From: Ahaetulla prasina
Taxonomy: Eukaryota > Chordata > Lepidosauria > Squamata > Colubridae
Length of the DNA stretch: 64,000 nucleotides
Reading direction: 5' to 3'
NCBI RefSeq assembly: GCF_028640845.1
Contig: NC_080541.1
Location: 6,726,935 to 6,790,934 of the forward strand
The translations under genes were made by a program, and so were the position numbers. The notes below the pieces were generated by a model that was not told the DNA's origin, searched no databases, and saw only the letters and a list, made by a program, of their open reading frames with translations. This document shows, in pieces, positions 41,934 to 51,967 of the stretch (its first letter is position 1; each line of letters starts with the position of its first letter).

Positions 41934-42111
41934 CTCTGGAGGCTCTAGAGTCCGCACCTCACTCCCCGATAGCCCTGACCCCACCTCTGGCTCCAACGCA
42001 GAGCCCTTATCCGGGCCTTCCCCAGCCTCCAGGACCGGCCCACGTACTTCCTCAGCCTCATCACTGTCCGACTCCTTTGCCAGCTCCGCAGGCTGCTGGC
42101 GGCTCACAACA

Positions 42112-42469
42112 CCTAGGAAGGAGGCAATGGCAAACCACTTCTGAAAAACCTTGTCAAGAAAATTGCAGGGACTTGTCCAAATAATTTCCGAGAATTAGAC
42201 GTAACTGAACAGATTTTTTTTTCTAAATAAAAGAGCAATATAAGAGGAGAATATCCCCGTTTGACTAACCCTGAAGGACAATATATGCATGGTCCCAGTC
42301 CTGTCCCACAAAACAACTTTTGAAGATTTCCAGATGTTTGAAACATTCATCAGCTGCCAGCATGGTCAATTCAGGATACAATGTGAACTTTGGCCCCAAA
42401 CATCTGGGTTAGATTCTCGGATTTAGCTGGGCAAGTCTCCACCCAGGCAAGAGTCTCAGGAAGGACATC
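42112..42469. other. No gene recognised
   Basis: Unclassified sequence between the LTR and a hAT-B. Nothing coding is supported. Confidence 0.4.
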
Positions 42470-42477
42470 TTTTAAAG

Positions 42478-43064
42478 CAGGGATGGCTAACTTTTGTGCC
42501 ATCAAATGCCAAAAGTGAGGGGAGCACTGGGGGGGGGGTCGCACGTGTGCATGCCCACACCCATAATTCAATGCGCCCTGCCCCCGCCATGCATGCGCAT
42601 GTGACACACACACCCTGCACCTCTGCTTTTGGCATGTGATGGCCCGGTGGGCCCGGTAGGCCCATTTTTTGCCCTACCTAGCCTCCAGAGGCTTTCTTGG
42701 AGCCTGGGGAGGATGAAAACGGTCTTCCCCACCCCCTCAGAGGCCCTCCGGAGGCCAGAAATGTCCTGTTTTCCAACTTCTGGTGGGACCAGAAGGCCCG
42801 TTTTTCACCCTCCCCTGGCTCCAGAGGCTTTCTAGGAGCCTGGGGAGGGCTGTTTCTGGCCTCCAGAGGGCCTCCCCTCCCCTGAGGCCCTCTGGAGGCC
42901 AGAAACAGCCCATTTTTCAACTTCCAGTGGGTCCAGAAGGCCCGAAAATCAGTTGGCCGGCATGTGCATGCGCGCTGGAGCTGAGCTAGGGCAACACTCA
43001 CGTGCCCACAGATATGGTTCCATGTGCCACCTGTGGCACATGTGTCATAGGTTTGCCATCACGG
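42478..43064. mobile_element. hAT-B element
   Basis: CAGGGATGGCTAACTTTTGT begins it, and CATAGGTTTGCCATCACG precedes its right border. Flanks TTTTAAAG and TTCTAGAG match at 6 of 8. The interior is built from inverted copies of CCAGAAACAGCC and CCTCCAGAGGGCCT words, like the copy at 27.4 kb. Confidence 0.83.
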
Positions 43065-43074
43065 TTCTAGAGTA

Positions 43075-43165
43075 TTGTTGAGTGTCTCAAACTTGGCAAC
43101 TTCAAGTCTTGTGGATTTCAGAATTCCCCACCTAGTTGAAGTCCACACATCTTAAAGTTGCTAAG
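43075..43165. mobile_element. hAT-D fragment
   Basis: CTCAAACTTGGCAACTTCAA, then AGTTGAAGTCCACACATC: both arms are recognisable but the ends are gone. Confidence 0.65.
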
Positions 43166-43196
43166 TATGTATGTATGTATGTATGTATGTATGTAT

Positions 43197-43235
<39 letters not shown>

Positions 43236-43829
43236 TCTTGTCACACAGTATATATAAGCATAAGCATGAAATAATTATACAATATATAAGCATATATATG
43301 AGTATGAGTATGTAATAACTATATTAATTGGATATAACGAAAAGAAACAATAGGACAGGAACGGTAGGCACGCTTGTGCTCTTATGCAGGCCCCTTACAG
43401 ACCTCTTAGGAATGGGGTGAGGTCAATAGTAGATAGTTTTTGGTTGAAGCTTTGGGGATTTTGGGAAGAGACCACAGAGTCAGGTAGTGCATTCCAGGCA
43501 TTAACAATTCTGTTACTGAAGTCATATTTTCCGCAATCAAGATTGGAGTGGTTCACTTTCTATTGTGTGCTCGTGTATTGTTGCGATTGAAGCTGACGTA
43601 GTCTTCGACAGGAAGGACATTGTTATAGATGATTCTATGAATTAAACTCAGGTCATGTCGAAGGCGGCAGAGTTCTAAGTTTTCTAAACCCAGGATTTCA
43701 AGTCTGGTGGCATAAGGTATTTTGTTGTTTTCAGAGGAGTGGAGAACTCTTCTTGTAAAATATTTCTGGACACGTTCAATTGTCTTGATGTCAGAAATGT
43801 GGTACGGGTTGAAGAATGATGCTCTAAAG
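43166..43829 (-). mobile_element. LINE-A 3' end
   Basis: A TATG/TATT tail array (43,166-43,236) and the TTGTCACACAGTATATAT end lie at its left. UTR and the complement of ORF2 from LTPFLRG to the SSENNKIPY and FTRRVLHSS region follow. It is interrupted by the hAT-C at 43,830. Confidence 0.87.
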
Positions 43830-43967
43830 CAGGGTTGTCAAACTCCTGGCCCACAGGCCAGATATGTCATGCACTGGCCACGCCCACCCCTGGTCTAGCA
43901 AAGGGGCGGGGGAAAGTCTCGATATATCATGTGACGCTGCCATGACGATGTGAGTTTGATACCCTTG
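43830..43967. mobile_element. hAT-C short element
   Basis: CAGGGTTGTCAAACTCCTGG and GTGAGTTTGATACCCTTG are its ends. The left flank CTCTAAAG (43,822-43,829) reappears intact only after the next hAT (44,127-44,134). That second element landed at the border and separated the duplication from this element. Confidence 0.87.
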
Positions 43968-43970
43968 CTC

Positions 43971-44121
43971 CAGTGATGGGATTCAGCCAGTTCTGTCCGG
44001 ATCGCATGAACCGGTAGCAGCGACTGCGGGAGGCTCCGCCTACTTGCCCAGATATAATGCGCGCACGTGCGCTCTCTTAGATTTGAGAACCGGTAGGGAA
44101 GGTAAGAGAATCCCATCTCTG
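43971..44121. mobile_element. Short hAT-A at the border of hAT-C
   Basis: CAGTGATGGGATTCAGCC and GAATCCCATCTCTG are the ends, with flanks CCTTGCTC and TCCTGCTC (6 of 8). The left flank contains the last bases of hAT-C. Confidence 0.83.
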
Positions 44122-44143
44122 TCCTGCTCTAAAGTCATCAAAC

Positions 44144-45034
44144 CAGGGGTGAAATATAAAATTTTTCCCTACCGGTTCTGTGGGTGTGGCTTAATTGGTG
44201 GGCGTGGCTTGGTGGTCAGATGACTGGGTGGGTGTGGCCAATAACAATAAATAATAAAAATAATAATAAACAAAGTATACAAAACAATAAGAGGTACCAA
44301 AACCCAACTTTCACACTTTACACACAGACAACACAACACAACTGACTCACACACAATCTAAAAGCAGCTGCACCTCACCCAAAATGGCCCCTGCAACAAG
44401 CAGGAACCTCACACAGCCACAAAAAGCTCAAAAATCAACTTTCACACTTTACACACACACACAACACAACTGACTCACACACACACACACAGCTTTGTGA
44501 GATTTTGTGTGTTTGTGTAGTTAGAGTGAAACACTACAGAAATACACCAAATCTCAGAAAGCTGCACAAATATTTTATTATTTTATTTTATTTTATTTAT
44601 ATTTTTAAATAAAAGCAGTTAAATTTAAAACTTCCTTTTAAATTTAGACATAGCAATTTAAAGTTAATTGCTAGGTCTAAAAAAAAACCTCTTAAAAAAA
44701 CCCCAATTAACTATTTTTTTAAAGCTCTCCCCCCCCCCTCAGTTATTTACCCAATTCAAAGGACAAGGCAGGCAGATTGAGTTGCTCACCGATGAGATGG
44801 ATTGCAGGCAGGCAGATTCAGTTGCTAGCTGATGCAATTGATTGCAGCAGCCGAAGCAAAACAAGGCAGGAGGAAGCCCGAAAGAAGTAGCAAGTAGGCA
44901 AGTGGGGACCGGGCGATTCTGTGGGCATAGGTAGGGGGGGGGCAGGGATTTTTTTCTACCGGTTCTCCGAACTACCCGCCCCCATCGCTACCGGATCACA
45001 TGATCCGGTCCGAACCGGGAGCATTTCACCCCTG
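44144..45034. mobile_element. hAT-A long form, 891 bp
   Basis: CAGGGGTGAAATATAAAATT and GGAGCATTTCACCCCTG are the ends, and the octamer CATCAAAC is exact at 44,136-44,143 and 45,035-45,042. The interior is unlike the short forms: AT-rich, with CACACA runs and two ACACACACAACACAACTGAC-type repeats. No transposase frame was found, but it may keep more of the parental element than the others. Confidence 0.93.
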
Positions 45035-45071
45035 CATCAAACCACTTTCAAGGATGACTAGATGATGTAGA

Positions 45072-45140
45072 CTCAGGGTCTCCAAACTCAGCAACTTTAA
45101 GACTTGTCGACTTCAGCTCCCAGAATTCCCCAGCCAGATT
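45072..45140. mobile_element. hAT-D left half
   Basis: CAGGGTCTCCAAACTCAGCA through CCCAGAATTCCCCAGCCAG is a left arm only. Confidence 0.7.
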
Positions 45141-45179
45141 TAGAAATCTTTCTGAAGAGCCATCCATCCGACAGTGGAA

Positions 45180-46050
45180 TTTTTTTTATTATTATTTAAT
45201 TTTGTCATAACAGTATACATAAACATTGTCATAAGTAAAAAAACATATCATGAAGAAAATATATATATATATATAAGTAAAGAATATGCATTAGCTATAT
45301 TAATTTGATATGATGAAGGGAACAATAGGACAAGAACGGTAGGCACTTTTGTGCTCTTATGCACGCCCCTTATAGTCCTCTTAGGAATGGGGTGAGGTCA
45401 ATAGTAGACAATTTTTGGTTGAAGATTTTGGGATTTTGAGTAGAGACTATGGAGTCAGGTAATGAGTTCCAAGCATTAACAACTTTGTTGCAGAAGTCAT
45501 ATTTTCTGCAATCAAGTTTGAAACAGTTGACATTAAGCTTGAATCTATTTTTTGCTCTTGTAATATTGCGATTGAAGCTGAAGTAGTCATTTATAGGAAG
45601 GATATTGCAATAGATGATTTTGTGTGTTAAACACAGGTCATGCCGAAGTCGACGGAGTTGTAAGTTTTCTAATCCCAGGATTTCAAGCCTTGTGGTATAA
45701 GATATTTTGTTGTTTTCGGAGGAATGAAGAACTCTTCAGTAAAATATTTCTGGATGCGTTCTATTGTATTTATGTCAGAGATGTGGTGTGGGTTCCAGAC
45801 TGATGAGCTGTATTCAAGAATAGGTCTGGCAAATATTTTGTATGCTCTAGTGTAGAGTTTTTGGAAAAGAAGCTGCGTAAAATTAGGTTTACTACTTTTA
45901 GAGGCTTTTTTGCTATGTAGTTGCAGTGGGCTTTGGCATTTAGGTCATTTGATATGAGAACTCCAAGATCTTTGACAGGGTGAGGGTCGTCAGTTAGGTA
46001 ATGTCTATCAAGTTTGTACTTGTTGATAGGATTCTTTTATGAGCGCTTTT
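45180..46050 (-). mobile_element. LINE-A 3' end
   Basis: The tail complement TTTTGTCATAACAGTATAC is followed by UTR and about 700 bp of ORF2 complement. It reaches back to the DDPHPVKDLGVLISND and KYKLDRHY region at 46,020, so it is nearly as long as the copy at 7.33 kb. Several one-base indels break the frame. Confidence 0.88.
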
Positions 46051-46344
46051 CCCCAAAATGGACAAGAATGAATTGCGGGTTTGAGGACTTCCTGATTAAA
46101 AAGGGTTGCTTATGGGAAGAAGGAAACATGGTACATAATTCAGGAGGGCGGAAACGATAATAATTACGTTTCGTAAGTGCCGTAGAGAAGATTGGAAGTT
46201 TATTTCTTTAGTTTTTTCTTTTTCTCTTAACTTCTATTGCTTTTTATTTTTTCTTTGATTTTTCCCTTTCTTTTCCTTTTTTGTAATTCTTCCTTTATGT
46301 TCCGGTAGTTTTTCATCCCATAAAAAATGTCTCAATATGTATTT

Positions 46345-46650
46345 ATATATTGTATTTATATAAGCTCCCTCTGGGGCTTCGTCAACTCCCCGATCTCAGG
46401 TCCTTCCACCGCGAGCTGAAGACGTTGCTGTTTCGAAGAGCAGGACTAGCTTGAATGTAGTTTTAAATTGGGGTTTTTAAATCAGGGGTTTTAAATTTGT
46501 ATTTAAAAGTTTTAGGGCATCAATTGAATTGAATTTTCTATTCTTTTTTGCTGTTTTATATGTATTATATGTTTTTCTGTTGTTTTATTGGCTGTGAACC
46601 GCCCTGAGTCCTTCGGGAGATGGGCGGTATACAAATATAATAAATAATAA
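46345..46650 (+). mobile_element. L2 LINE 3' end
   Basis: Plus-strand end of L2: the CTCAGGTCCTTCCACCGCGA coding tail (RSFHRELKTLLFRRAGLA-like), about 180 bp UTR, GAACCGCCCTGAGTCCTTCG and an ATAATAATA tail. Confidence 0.85.
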
Positions 46651-46853
46651 TAATAATAATATAAATATAAATATGTATTTATTCCCCATCCCCCTTATAC
46701 ACATATGAAATAGGAGGGTGTCTGCCTGGATCTTTTTCACACGTTTTCTTCCTATTTCAGATTTAAGGCATGGTTTTCCTCTTGTCTACTTTGGTAACAG
46801 ACCTGGTCTATCAAGCTAATCTTTACTCTGCCTCTCCCTCTTGAAATCGCATA

Positions 46854-47441
46854 CAGTAGTGGCCAAAATTGTGGTAACCTTTTGGGAAAAGTGTATTTTT
46901 GAGGTTTGATGGCTAATAACACCACTTTTGGGGGGGAGTTTCAAGATAATCCTATTCCACTCCTGGAATGGCTTGGAAATAGCCCAGACTTTAACCCAAC
47001 TGGAAATCTAGGGAGCTGACTCAAGAAATTTGTTAGTCAGAAGCGACCCAGCAATAAAACCTAGTTAATAGAAGCAATCCTTGAATCTTGGTTACACATT
47101 AGAACAGCTGCAGAACTCAAAGTCTTGGTTCACTCCATGGGAAGACATTGTAAGGCCATAATTCATGCTAAAGGTTACCCAACTAAGGATTAACTGACAT
47201 GATGATAATTTTTATATATCTCGTTTTTTCTACTTGTTTCGCTTTTCTTCTCTATACGGTAACTGCTATTCTAATAGCAAATCCTTCATAAAAGTTATTG
47301 CATTGCATTCTTGATTAAATTATCTTTCCATTGATATATAATTTTATGGTACTACTCCAAAAAAAAAAAAAAGTGGTATTATTAGCTAGTTTTAGAAAAG
47401 ACACTTTTCCCAAAAGGTTTCCACAATTTTGGCCACCACTG
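46854..47441 (+). mobile_element. Tc1-type mini-transposon
   Basis: Long inverted ends CAGTAGTGGCCAAAATTGTG and GGCCACCACTG with the inner word TTTTGGGAAAAGTGT. A TA dinucleotide lies outside each end (46,852-46,853 and 47,442-47,443). At 588 bp it is an internal deletion of a roughly 1.5-kb element that keeps the end of the transposase gene. Confidence 0.92.
46967..47194 (+). pseudogene. Tc1 transposase C-terminal remnant
   Basis: One frame reads EWLGNSPDFNPTGNLGS, then after a stop LKKFVSQKRPSNKT, a second stop, LIEAILESWLHIRTAAELKV, and SMGRHCKAIIHAKGYPTKD to the natural stop. Tc1 transposases have W-SPDLNPIENLW here, and the Glu of that motif is the third catalytic residue. In this copy it is Gly. 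The DNA-binding part and the first two catalytic Asp are missing. Confidence 0.9.
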
Positions 47442-47821
47442 TAGCTAATCCTTCTACAAAGCCCATCTCCCCTTGATTATTGTATCTTGTGGCCGATAGT
47501 TCCACAGGTTAAGAATCTACCAATGCAGTGAAATGTCCTTCTTTTTCCCATCCTGAATTTTCCACTACCTTTCTTGCATACCCAGTTCCAGTATTCTAAT
47601 TAAGAAAAAAAAAAAAGAAAAATATCCGTTTACAGGTAATTCCCGACTTACAACAGTTTGTTTAGTGACGGTTTCAACTTACAACGGCACTGAAAAAAAG
47701 TGGCTTCTGATCGTTTTTCACACTTATGACCATTGCAACATCCCCGTGGTCACGTGATCTGAATTCAAATACTTGTTAAATGATGCATATTTGTGATAGT
47801 CGTAGTGTGCTGGGGTCACGT

Positions 47822-48025
47822 GGAGTGGTGGGTTCCACATATTCTTACCACTGGTTTGTGCACATGCACACCTTCTGCCCCTGCGCCTTGTGCGCACGAC
47901 TTCCGCAATTGCGCCCGGCCTCAAAAACGTGGCTAAAAATAGGACTGCATTATGTCAGGGCAGGTGGGCAGAGACCGTTCCACTCGCAGTCGCTGCTACC
48001 AGTTCGCCTGAACCAGTACGAACTG
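47822..48025. mobile_element. hAT-A-like fragment
   Basis: It starts near GAGTGGTGGGTTCCACATAT and ends CAGTTCGCCTGAACCAGTAC, with CGCACGACTTCCGC in between. The right terminus is cut by the LTR. Confidence 0.6.
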
Positions 48026-48213
48026 TTAAGTTCGGGCAATGATGAGTCAGGAGACGATACAAGTGACAACAGCTCTTTGGTTTATTGTGATCCCAGCAGC
48101 AACCAACAGGCAAAACCCTTCTTTAAATAGTATTTTGGCTGAGGCATCAGCCAATCAGCAACGTGCCATTTGCGGCCCAAATTTCCCTCCTGAAAGTCAA
48201 ATACATTACACAA
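48026..48213 (-). mobile_element. LTR-gamma fragment
   Basis: On the minus strand ACAATAAACCAAAGAGCTGT carries a poly-A signal, followed by GTCACTTGTATCGTCTCCTG and the terminal CTTAACA. The segment AAAGAGCTGTTGTCAC recurs in the plus-strand LTR at 57.5-58.2 kb. The upstream part is cut by a SINE. Confidence 0.6.
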
Positions 48214-48230
48214 ACCATGTGTAATGTAAT

Positions 48231-48501
48231 GGCCGTGGTAGCTCAGTCTGGTAAGAAGCCTATTATTAAAACACAGCTGCCTGCAATTATTGCAGGTTCT
48301 AGTCCCACCAGGTCCAAGGTTGACTCAGCCTTCCATCCTTTATAAGGTAGGTAAAATGAGGACCCAGATTGCTGGGGGGGCAATAAGTTGACTTTGTAAA
48401 TATACAAATAGAATGAGACTATTGCCTTACACACTGTAAGCCGCCCTGAGTCTTCGGAGAAGGGCGGGATATAAATGTAAATAAATAAATAAATAAATAA
48501 A
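48231..48501 (+). mobile_element. L2-tailed tRNA-CORE SINE
   Basis: GGCCGTGGTAGCTCAGTCTGG head, CAGGTTCTAGTCCCACC, CORE middle and GTAAGCCGCCCTGAGTCTTC tail, ending in ATAA repeats. No exact duplication was found. Confidence 0.88.
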
Positions 48502-48715
48502 ACGGCTCTGGTCATGTGATCCTTCTGACAAGCAAAGTCAATGAGGGAAGCCAGATTCACTTAACAACCGGGTCACTAACCTATCAACTGCAGTGATTCA
48601 CTGAACAGCTGTGGCAAGAAAGGTCGTACAATGGGGCAAAATTCACCGAACTACTGTCTCGCTTAGCAACAAAAAATTCGGGATTGTAAGTTGTGGTCGT
48701 AAATTGTGGGCTACC

Positions 48716-49582
48716 TCTATTAACGCAGCTCCTTATATGCATTTCAAACCGTTTTTTTCCAGTTTTTCACTCTGACATCTCTTTGCTTTTCAGGACGGCG
48801 ACAAGGTTTTTTTTTTTTTGCAAGAAATCCTCGATCATTTTGGTGCCTTGGTTTCTTTTCTTCTTTTTTTTTTTCTGCACCGCTTCCAGCTCTCCAAAAT
48901 CTTGTTTGAAATTTGCCCACGTGTGTTTGGGATCGTAAATCTTTCCTGGTGTCGTTTCACCCTTATTAGGCACTTCAACAGTTTTATGTAAGTATTACAG
49001 CTGTCCCAGAGCTTAGCTTGACAAGAGGATGTTTACAATCCATGTATCAACAAAGCGCCTTTGGACCGAATGCCTTTTATTTCACGGAAGGTGTCAAGAT
49101 GCATTTTTGTGGCTTTTTTTTTTTTTTGTCTCCAGCTGGGACTCGGGATCTCCTTAAAGGTTCAGCCAAAAGCTGTTTACATCTTGTACGCTTAGTTTAA
49201 TGTTGTTGTGCAGAAGAAGGAACGTGGAAAATGTTTGTAGGAATTAAAAGCACACATCTATCAGGAAGCACAGAGGGCTAGAGTTTTCCCAGAGGGCTAG
49301 AGTGGGCAGTTTGTCCTTTAATGGTCATCTTTAGTTGCTCTGGCTCCCTCTAGTGTCAAACTCAAATTCCCACCTTATCATATTTTCTGTTAAAAAGTCC
49401 AAACAACAGCTTTTTCCCACGGGAAGGATTCCCCCAATCAATTTCAAAATTTTATTTTAAATCTATCTGGATCTCTAATCTGTTTATAACTTTCCAAAAT
49501 CAGCATTCTAATCACCTTTTTTCGTGTGTGTGTGTGTGTATGTATGTGCATGCATATGTGTATATACATATATACACATATA
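48716..49582. other. Mostly unique DNA, no gene
   Basis: T-rich runs at 48,805-48,880 and a GT/GTAT run at 49,525-49,560. The segment 48,965-49,130 has no repeat phrase. Frames are short. Confidence 0.4.
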
Positions 49583-50094
49583 GGTCTTTGGTTATTCGGG
49601 TTCTCTCCCACGTAAAATTGGAAGTGTCTTGGCGACGTTTCGACGAAGTCTCATTCGTCATCTTCAGGCTTCAGCTTCGTGCTTCTGGGAGCAATGTGTG
49701 ATTGCAGCTGTTTCTTCCTTTTTAACTGCTAGTGAGGGTTTGAACTGATTGAGTGGGAGCTTGGCTGTGCTCTGATTAGATGGGCAATGCAGCTCACCAG
49801 CTCAAATCCCCCTGCAACTCAGACTAAACTGAGCACAACCAAGCCTCCACCCAAACAGGACACACCCCCAGCCAATCAGAGCACAAAAAAACCCCATCCA
49901 ATCAGAGCACAACCAAGCTCCCACCCAATCAGTTCAAACCCTCACTAGCAGTTAAAAAGGAAGAAACAGCTGCAATCACACATTGCTCCCAGAAGCACGA
50001 AGCTGAAGCCTGAAGATGACGAATGAGACTTCGTTGAAACGTCGCCAAGACACTTCCAATTTTACGCGGGAGAGAACCCGAATAACCAAAGACC
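49583..50094. mobile_element. Penelope-type palindrome, 202-bp arms
   Basis: Left arm 49,583-49,784 and right arm 49,893-50,094 are about 97% complementary, with only a few transition differences, around a 108-bp spacer. Each arm carries CTGAAGA, one base, a 6-bp stem (GACGAA with TTCGTC or TTCGTT) closing TGAGAC, then GAAACGTC. On the right arm this is 50,010-50,043; on minus in the left arm it is 49,667-49,634. This follows the order of a hammerhead core. The spacer repeats CCAATCAGAGCACAA-type words. No frame is coding. Confidence 0.7.
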
Positions 50095-50280
50095 TACATA
50101 CAAACACCCGCGAAAACCTCAGAAAACAAATATATACACATATATGTATATATATACACATAACCAAAGACCTATATATACATACATACATACATACATA
50201 CATACATACATACATACATACATGAAACGTTGGCAACCAAATCGCCAAGCTCGGAGCTCAAACCAACAATATATATATTG
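50095..50280. repeat. (CATA)n and flanking element scraps
   Basis: A perfect TACA/CATA run occupies 50,167-50,221. Before it, ATAACCAAAGACCTA repeats the end of the palindrome. After it comes GAAACGTTGGCAACCAAATC, perhaps more of the same element. Confidence 0.8.
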
Positions 50281-50597
50281 CAGGATCTCTGGTTTATTGT
50301 TCTAGGATCACTAGATTTAATGGCCTGTGAGAATCACTTTGAGAGAGAGGCGGAGCCTCCTCTTCCTATCTCCCAAGGTTATTTGCACAGACCCTTGCAC
50401 TGAATATCAGGTGTCAGAACAGAGCAGGTGGGAAAGTTTTCTGCATTTATCACTATTGTTATCACCTGGAAGTATGTGGTTATCCTCACGGGAAATGTCA
50501 TTCAATCCAGCGGTCCTGGATTGTAGAGCCATGGTGGCGCAGTAGTTAAAATCAGAGGTGGAATTCAGCCGGTTCGGACCAGTTCGGGAAAACCAGC

Positions 50598-51151
50598 TGT
50601 TGTGGTCTGCCAGCAGGCTGTGGAGCTGGCAACAGAGTCAGACAACGATGAGGCTGAGGAGAGGCCAGGGCCATCAGGGAGTGACGTGCGGACTCCAGAG
50701 CCTCCAGAGACTGATAGTAGTGAGGCAGAGGAAGAGCCTGTTCCTAATGCATGCATGAGAAGAGCTGCCAGAAGGCAAGAGCAGCTCAAGCAGAGAGGAC
50801 AACTCAGGAGTAGGGCCAAGAGATGATTGGCCCCTCCCATAAGGCTTAAAACAGACCAGCAATGGCGTTTGGGCTTTGCTGGAAAACAACGTTGGTAGCT
50901 GCGTCTTCTGCTTTGCCTACGTCTTTTATTTATTTTTGTGACTTCTGAACATTTGCCAAGAAAGACCTTTGGCAGTTTGCCTAATTGGACCAAGGTTTGC
51001 GATAGGACTGAGGAATTTGTATTGGGAGGAATTTGTTTTAATTTATTTGAATTACGCTGAGAATGAAGTAATTCTCAGCTGTTCGAATAAAGTTTGTTTC
51101 TTTTTTCACGGACTGAGTTTCCTATTACCTACTTGGGCCTGGGTCACAACA
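50598..51151 (+). mobile_element. Solo LTR-alpha
   Basis: 554 bp from TGTTGTG to CACAACA. Flanks CCAGC and CCGGT fit a decayed 5-bp duplication of the hAT word CCGGT. A weak TTAAAA element at 50,845, AATAAA at 51,086-51,091 and a downstream T-rich stretch give a U3-R-U5 order on the plus strand. No internal region is present, so it arose by LTR-LTR recombination. Confidence 0.9.
50605..50825 (+). other. Open frame in U3 of LTR-alpha
   Basis: About 73 codons without ATG at the start: an acidic stretch (ESDNDEAEERPGPSG, TDSSEAEEEP) is followed by a basic one (RRAARRQEQLKQRGQL) and a stop after RAKR. The minus-strand LTR-alpha at 40.8-42.1 kb keeps the same frame and the same stop, although it carries extra in-frame codons. 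In a full-length element this would be coding sequence reaching into the 3' LTR. Function is unknown, and it is only a relic here. Confidence 0.5.
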
Positions 51152-51383
51152 CCGGTAGCTCTGACAATCAGCTGGTCCCACCCACCTACCCCCACCCTAT
51201 CCTGTCCTTTATTTCCTGCTTTTTAGCTCATCTCAATTGCGCGGTACAGCTGATTTTCCCCTCCTCGTTGTTCTACTTACCATTGCTGACTTGGAAGGTA
51301 AACAGCTGAGCTTCTAAATGCTCCATTTTCAGCACGAAGCATGCGCTCACAGAACCGGTTGTTAAACCGGCAGCATTCCACCA

Positions 51384-51967
51384 TGTCGTGTCTCACTCCT
51401 CCTCTGACGGCCGGGTCAGGGAAGTCCGTATCAAGCGTCGCCACGAAGCCTCTGCAGCTTTGCCAAAGTTTTGTCAGAGTTCTCAGGGCAGGCAGGAGTC
51501 CAAGATGTGACTTCAGCAATCCAAATTAGACTTTGCCTGACTCAAAGAATGCCAGAAAGCAGATCCTTTATATAGGCCATGGGGTGTGGCTCCATGACTC
51601 AGCAGTTATCCAGGCCTGCCCCTCCCTTCCTTTTGCTGACGTCGCCTCTCCATTCTCCGAAAGCGTGGATCCATCCACCCTCCAGCTGCCGGCAATTCCA
51701 GCTCGAGACTGGCTTCATACTCCTCATGTTCACATGCTGTGGGGGAGGGGTTTATTTGCTCAGTTTGTCCGGGCATGGTGCCAAGACTGGGGGCTGAAAG
51801 CATGCCAGGCCATTCGTCTTGCTCGGTCTGTCCAGGCATGGTGCCAGGACTGGGGGCTGGAGGCTGGAGGCATGCCAGGCTGATCGTCTTCATTATCCGT
51901 CTCTGGCTGAGATAACAGGAGATGAGAGGGGCCCGGCTGCAGAGAGGGGGGCGGGCGAGGCACAACA
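51384..51967 (-). mobile_element. Solo LTR-beta
   Basis: Minus-strand TGTTGTG to CACGACA, 584 bp, with an exact 5-bp duplication CACCA (51,379-51,383 and 51,968-51,972). A minus-strand TATATAAAGGA box lies near 51,575. A unit around GGTCTGTCCAGGCATGGTGC is duplicated in tandem (about 51,766 and 51,832). A sister copy is at 53,846. Confidence 0.93.

Larger units (their letters stand above)
40766..42111 (-). mobile_element. LTR-alpha, split by LINE-A and a hAT
   Basis: The minus strand matches the solo LTR at 50,598-51,151. It starts TGTTGTGAGCCGCCAGCAG at 42,111 and runs through an acidic coding-like stretch, the hAT (41,797-41,933) and the LINE-A (about 41,062-41,745). The basic segment RAARRQEQL follows, then the downstream part to about 40,766, where the U5 end is missing. 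ATTA at both borders of the LINE-A is consistent with a short target duplication. Confidence 0.83.
47635..48715. mobile_element. Tigger-like MITE split by hAT, LTR and SINE
   Basis: The left half ATTCCCGACTTACAACAG to GTGTGCTGGGGTCACGTG (about 47,635-47,821) and the right half CTGGTCATGTGATCCTTCTG to GTAAGTTGTGGTCGTAAATT (48,505-48,715) join into one element when compared with the 56.5-kb copy. GGTCACGTG and GGTCATGTG at the break are probably overlapping target sequence. Confidence 0.8.

Noticed and set aside
50598..51967. A provirus bounded by the two LTRs
   Set aside because: The LTRs belong to different families, lie in opposite orientation, each has its own 5-bp flank, and only about 230 bp of hAT lies between them.
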